From positions 2,483,653-2,547,652 of the forward strand of contig LSYV01000006.1 in assembly GCA_001584585.1 (NCBI GenBank): a DNA stretch of 64,000 nucleotides, written 5' to 3'. Position 1 is the first letter of the stretch, and each line of letters opens with the position of its first letter. Below, one piece after another: positions 60,501-64,000 of the stretch. The translations under genes were made by a program, and so were the position numbers. The notes beneath the pieces are model-generated. The model did no database searches and was not told where the DNA came from. It saw only the letters and a list, made by a program, of their open reading frames with translations. This stretch comes from Gonium pectorale (Eukaryota > Chlorophyta > Chlorophyceae > Chlamydomonadales > Volvocaceae).

Positions 60501-60593
60501 GATGCGCTCGCGCTGGCGGACGCGGAGGCGGGGCCAGTGCCGCCAGAAGAGGAGGAGGCGGAGGAGGACGAGGAGGCGGCTGCGTACGCGTGA
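54585..60593 (+). CDS. Plastid-targeted SET / Rubisco-LSMT-like protein, probably catalytically eroded
   Basis: Ten phase-consistent exons: 54585-55166, 55566-55796, 56075-56518, 57087-57196, 57602-57758, 58191-58256, 58555-58656, 59023-59337, 59600-59719, 60138-60593 (stop TGA). They total 860 aa. The first 60 residues are rich in Ser, Arg and Ala with almost no acidic residues and end VGCRAQRRQ, as a chloroplast transit peptide would. LRHRLVATDDIEEDEALITCP is the start of an LSMT-type SET domain. MALWLLWVWDHCESAYWKQALAELP and FERFLWAYCHAEARSL follow, interrupted by a Lys/Gly/Ala-rich insert of about 60 aa, then TSQLHTQFGLVP. The C-terminal helices (TIDDDWLKRLLDQEAATRLDLV...) fit the Rubisco-LSMT substrate-binding domain, followed by an acidic tail. 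The N-H-S/D signature expected after the insert is absent, and the catalytic Tyr of the YGF motif is replaced by Phe (QFGLVP). A non-catalytic or divergent role is therefore likely. Family assignment is moderate; exon phases are strong. Confidence 0.72.
58712..58746 (+). repeat. Tandem 17-mer in an intron
   Basis: cggggacccggttcgag occurs twice (58712-58728 and 58730-58746), separated by one base, in the intron after the exon ending at 58656. It is a simple short duplication. Confidence 0.85.
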
Positions 60594-62672
60594 AGGGCTG
60601 GGAGGAAGAAGGGCTAGGACGGATGCAACCTGGGTGCTGGTGTTAGCGCACGTTGGCGTACGTGGATAGAAGGCGCCGGCGGCGAGCCTCATGGTGCTCG
60701 GAGGCCTCAGGTCTGGCAGGCAGGTATCGGGGCTGGTGCGGCGGGCGCCGGGGCTGGCGCGGCACCTGCGGTATTTGCAGCAAGGGGAGGCACTGCCACT
60801 CGCCCATGCCACATACGTGCCGGAGGCGGGGAGAAACGGCCGAGCATGGAACGCGCAGCAACTGACAACTGTGTAGTTGGCGTGAGCCTGCAGGCGTATG
60901 TGCTCCATAGTGCATGACAGCGTGGCCAAACGTGCGTGTATTGGTTGGTTGGAAGCACTGACCGCTGGCCCGGCTGTAGCGAGCGGCGCCATGGCGTGCT
61001 AGCTCCACATGGGCACTGCCTTGCGCAACGGTGCCGCTGCCGCCCGCTGCAAACAGCTACCGCTACTGCAAACCGTACACGGATCTCAACGGTAAAAACG
61101 GGCAAAAATCCTTATGTAGAGGCCCCATGCATATTGCTTGTTGCCATGTACGGCAAAAGTTGGGGTGCGCGTCTACCTGGTTTACCGCTGGCTGGAGCGG
61201 CGCTTCCGCCACCCTCGCTGCGTGGGCTGCAGCTGCGCACCACTAGTACTTGCGGCGAGAGTCAGTTCATACATCGGCGTCGGGTGCACCAGGCATATGT
61301 GCTGCTATTAGACGTGCCGTCCTTGGAGGCATGCACACGTTGCCCCGTCGCTACAAGCACTTCGCGATAGACGGCCTCGTGTCACAGCCGGCGAGTGCGT
61401 GCACTGGCCGTCCGGGGGACAGGGGTTGACTAAGCGAAGGGGCACAGACTCCAAACCTATTCTGTGTCCCTGCCCTACCCAACTACGCGTCGAGACTTCA
61501 ATGCACATCAAGGTCCGCTCTGGTAATCAAATGTCCCAGCAGACGAGGCAATAACGGACCATGGATTCCCATTTGTGCATGTTCAATTGTTGATGATGGA
61601 CACCTCAAGTGGACGGCGGGCTTCAATGTCTGGATGCATGGCAATCCACAATCAGAATTCCAACGTGCGTGAGCCGCCCCGCCACCGTTGCAAGGTGCCC
61701 GACCCTTGACGTCATGCGTACCACAATGTCAGGATGCAACCCGGGATGCAGGACCCCGGCACCAAGTCCGCACGCGAAGCCACTGTCTCCACGCGAAGGC
61801 GGACGTGCCGGACGTGCCACCGCAGCTGGCCTGGAGGACATGGGCAAAGACAAGGCCGTTTGCCGCAACGCAAGAAAACCTGCAAACCAGGAAACCCTAA
61901 CCATGCGGCTTCAGCTGCCATGCGACGGCGCGCAAACACGCGCCCACGCCAACAAGGTGCATCCCCTGTCCATGCCCTCGCATGCGCAGCTTTCAGCGGC
62001 GCCGGCGTGTTGATATACCCCCAATGCTTCGCGACCGCCAGCGTTCAGCCTTGCTTTTTTAATTAGGAGATTCAAATTGGCCTGCTTTTGGACGCGTTTC
62101 CCTCATTCGGGACGTGGGAGATTACGCGGGTTTGAAATAGAAGACAGTCCAGAGACAAGGGAAATGCGCGGATCCCGAGTAAATTGCCCCGGGATACGTG
62201 CCCCATGAACATCCCAGGCCCTTCAGCCGGGTTGTAATTACGCAGGCTCCTAAAAGGAAGATAGCAAGGCTGCCAGCGTTGTGCATGAAGCAGCGTGCAG
62301 CAGGTGCAGCCTAAGCAATGAAGGCATGGACAGGGCAGTTCCACGCGGGAATGAAGGGGGGCGGGGGAAACTGACATACATGAGGGTAGCGAAGCGGCGT
62401 CGAAACGCGAGATGAAAGAAGGGAGCAGGCATTATTAATTGGTCATAGAAAGAAGGTCCATGGAGTGCAAAGGTTCTAAAACCCGTAAGTCCCTTAAACC
62501 CTTGCGTGCCGTACACACTGGAGCTCCCCGCCTCTCCCCGGGGAGGGGGGGACCCAACCTGCAAAACAAGGCCACTGAAGGCGTAAAGACTGCTAAGGGC
62601 AAGGCTTCCGGGTAGGGAGGAAGGAGGGGTAGGGGATAGGCAGGTTACTTATCAAGGTGACTGTCGCCTTCA
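60594..62672. other. 3' UTR of the SET-like gene and gene-poor DNA
   Basis: I see no supported exon. The first several hundred bases are presumably the 3' UTR of the SET-like gene, although no TGTAA lies within a usual distance. From about 61000 the sequence is less GC-rich and its open frames are short and unrelated to known domains. Confidence 0.5.
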
Positions 62673-62770
62673 TTTTGTGGAAAGGCTACCAAAAAGATAA
62701 ATCTGCAGAGGAAGGGGGAGCCCGCCTCTACGGCGGGCTCCCTCTTTCTGTGCAGGTTTCTCTTTTTTCT
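62673..62770. mobile_element. Foldback (MITE-like) element
   Basis: Imperfect inverted repeat with arms 62691-62726 and 62732-62768. The inner part gggagcccgcc / ggcgggctccc is a perfect 11-bp stem with a 5-base loop (tctac), and the outer part matches at about 30 of 36 positions. The right arm contains the half-B motif also found at 39244 and (minus) 63251-63285. The left flank contains tttgtggaaaggctac, the half-A motif found at 37158 and (minus) 63375. Three sharing copies within one window indicate a dispersed family. No transposase is visible. Confidence 0.6.
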
Positions 62771-63073
62771 ACGGTCATATACGCCCGAAGGCGCGACGGT
62801 TCCAATAGGGCGGGCGGGTACAATGCAAGGCATGTGACTTCGTCCCGCCCCCCAAAAGACCGGCTTACCAGCTTACCTGGTTTGTCGATCTTTACCTAGT
62901 GGACTGTAAGGTGTCAAGCTTGAGCTGCGGGGTGGGGTCTTCACGGCCACCGGTACGCCGGCGCTCAGACCGTCGTGCGCCCAGCCCGCCCAGCCGGCCG
63001 CTGGAGTGATGAAAGAGTAGAAAGGACGAAGTCAGGAACCGTTGTTGCCGGCAGCGGTCGGGGGCATGTTGAC

Positions 63074-63244
63074 ATGGCGGCATGCAGGAGCAGACCAAAG
63101 CGGAGAGGCCTGGTGCCGCGCCTGTATCGCCCCAAAAGGTGTGTGTACTGCCGCAAGACGTTCGAGGTGAACGTGCCCTGCGCACGTGGGTCTGGTAACC
63201 GTGGGTTGCCGGCGAACTGTCATGGGCCGGTGACGGCGCTGTAG
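63074..63244 (+). CDS. Small basic Cys-rich ORF, possible transposon remnant
   Basis: A 56-aa frame starting at ATG 63074: an Arg/Lys-rich N-terminus followed by RPKRCVYCRKTFEVNVPC and a further Cys-His near the end. The C-x2-C plus later Cys/His could bind zinc, as in C-terminal zinc ribbons of some transposases, but I recognise no family. It lies directly beside a dispersed-repeat copy (63251-63391) on the opposite strand, which supports a mobile-element context. It may equally be a chance frame. Confidence 0.2.
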   Translation: MAACRSRPKRRGLVPRLYRPKRCVYCRKTFEVNVPCARGSGNRGLPANCHGPVTAL

Positions 63245-63250
63245 TTACGG

Positions 63251-63391
63251 CAGGAAAAAAGAGAAGCCTGTACAGAAAGAGGGGGACGGTGGTTACTAGT
63301 GCCAAATCATTTGCCCGGCGGAGGGCTACCTCTCCCTCCCGTTGTCTGCGCCCTTTCTCTCGCCGCTTGTACCCCTTCCACAGAAAAAAAG
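63251..63391 (-). mobile_element. Second copy of the dispersed element, minus strand, halves A and B
   Basis: Read on the minus strand from 63391, it begins with ctttttttctgtggaagg and the agggcgcagacaacggg block (half A, matching 37151-37212). It ends with ccctctttctgtacagg and a T-run (half B, matching 39244-39276 and the right arm at 62738). This is the only copy in the window with both halves in order and no gap between them, giving an element of about 140 bases. Confidence 0.55.
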
Positions 63392-64000
63392 CAAGGCACC
63401 CCTGCCCCACCCATTAAGACATAACAAGTTCAATGCCACATCTCGGCACGCTGGTCTGCCCTCGGCGGAAATTGCCCGCCTGCTCCCCTGCTTCGGCCGC
63501 CTTGCTGCACATGAACACAACAACACAGCAAGGAGAGAGCCTCCTCGACGGAAATACACACTTGAAGGCGTAATGTTTCCAGCGGGGACGGGCGACTGGT
63601 TACAGGGCATGGCGGCTTGGCGGGTAAAGGAAACGAACAGAGGGGCCCTCCATCGCGCCGAATAATGCGAAGGATATCCCCTCCCCTTTCCTTTCCTCTG
63701 TATCTTGCCCTGGTTGCCGAATGTACGCAGGAAGCGAGCGACAGCAACGGCAGCCTGTTCGTGGTAGATTGGTGAGGACCTGCTGAGCGGTGTCGCTTTC
63801 ATGCCGCTGGATGCCCACTTTATCCAACTGCAGGTGAACTGGAGAGCGTGATGTGACGGCAGTGTAAAGAGCATACCCATGAGAAAGCGGCCGGACTCCC
63901 AACTTAGCCCCCGAGCCAATCATTGTGAAATAAAAAACCGTCCCTCGGGCTCTCTTCCTAGGACAGGGGAGGGGTGCTTAGGGGGGAGGGTGCCCCTCCC
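63392..64000. other. Right edge of the window, no supported gene
   Basis: No convincing exon. The sequence ends in a G-rich stretch with short complementary pieces (gggagggg near 63966 and cccctccc at 63993-64000), which could be the start of another repeat running out of the window. Confidence 0.4.

Overview
The window looks like nuclear DNA of a volvocine green alga (Chlamydomonas/Volvox relatives). The supporting signs are GC-rich sequence, genes cut by introns of roughly 150-500 bases with GTGCG/GTGAG donors and CAG acceptors, long Ala/Gly/Pro/Gln-rich insertions inside conserved domains, TGTAA-type poly(A) signals, and plant-type protein families with plastid, mitochondrial and secretory targeting. 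There is no bacterial-style operon, CRISPR array or rRNA. Exon models were built by eye, requiring GT-AG (once GC-AG) borders and an unbroken reading phase, so each gene closes arithmetically.

Layout: (1) 2075-9782, minus: an F-box/leucine-rich-repeat protein of about 1,645 aa with a huge low-complexity insertion. (2) 10190-13017, plus: pinin, an RS-type splicing / exon-junction-associated protein, divergent from gene 1. (3) 14324-15328, minus: mitochondrial ribosomal protein L21. (4) 15917-30346, plus: a giant gene of about 4,000 codons with a PHD finger, a second PHD-like finger, a GNAT-like fold, eight 9-aa GYETD repeats, an RS domain and an RGG tail. (5) 31683-35746, plus: a secreted or Golgi carbohydrate sulfotransferase. 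(6) 35747-40527: gene-poor, with a 487-base gap and repeat fragments. (7) 40528-44504, minus: a secretory FAD-dependent amine-oxidase-like flavoprotein. (8) 47159-53886, minus: a membrane protein joining a GINT1-like five-bladed propeller to a putative glycosyltransferase domain. (9) 54585-60593, plus: a plastid-targeted SET/Rubisco-LSMT-like protein with eroded catalytic motifs. (10) 60594-64000: gene-poor, with foldback and dispersed repeats.

Genes 1/2, 3/4 and 8/9 are head-to-head pairs; genes 2/3 are tail-to-tail. Genes 2 and 4 both carry RS-rich sequence (RNA processing, possibly linked to chromatin in gene 4). Genes 5 and 8 suggest glycan sulfation and glycosylation in the secretory pathway. 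Nothing shows that the genes form one pathway. The most unusual objects are gene 4 (chromatin-reader and RS/RGG parts in one reading frame), gene 8 (a propeller known from plant sphingolipid glycosyltransferases joined to an unrelated-looking transferase) and gene 9 (a probable pseudo-methyltransferase).
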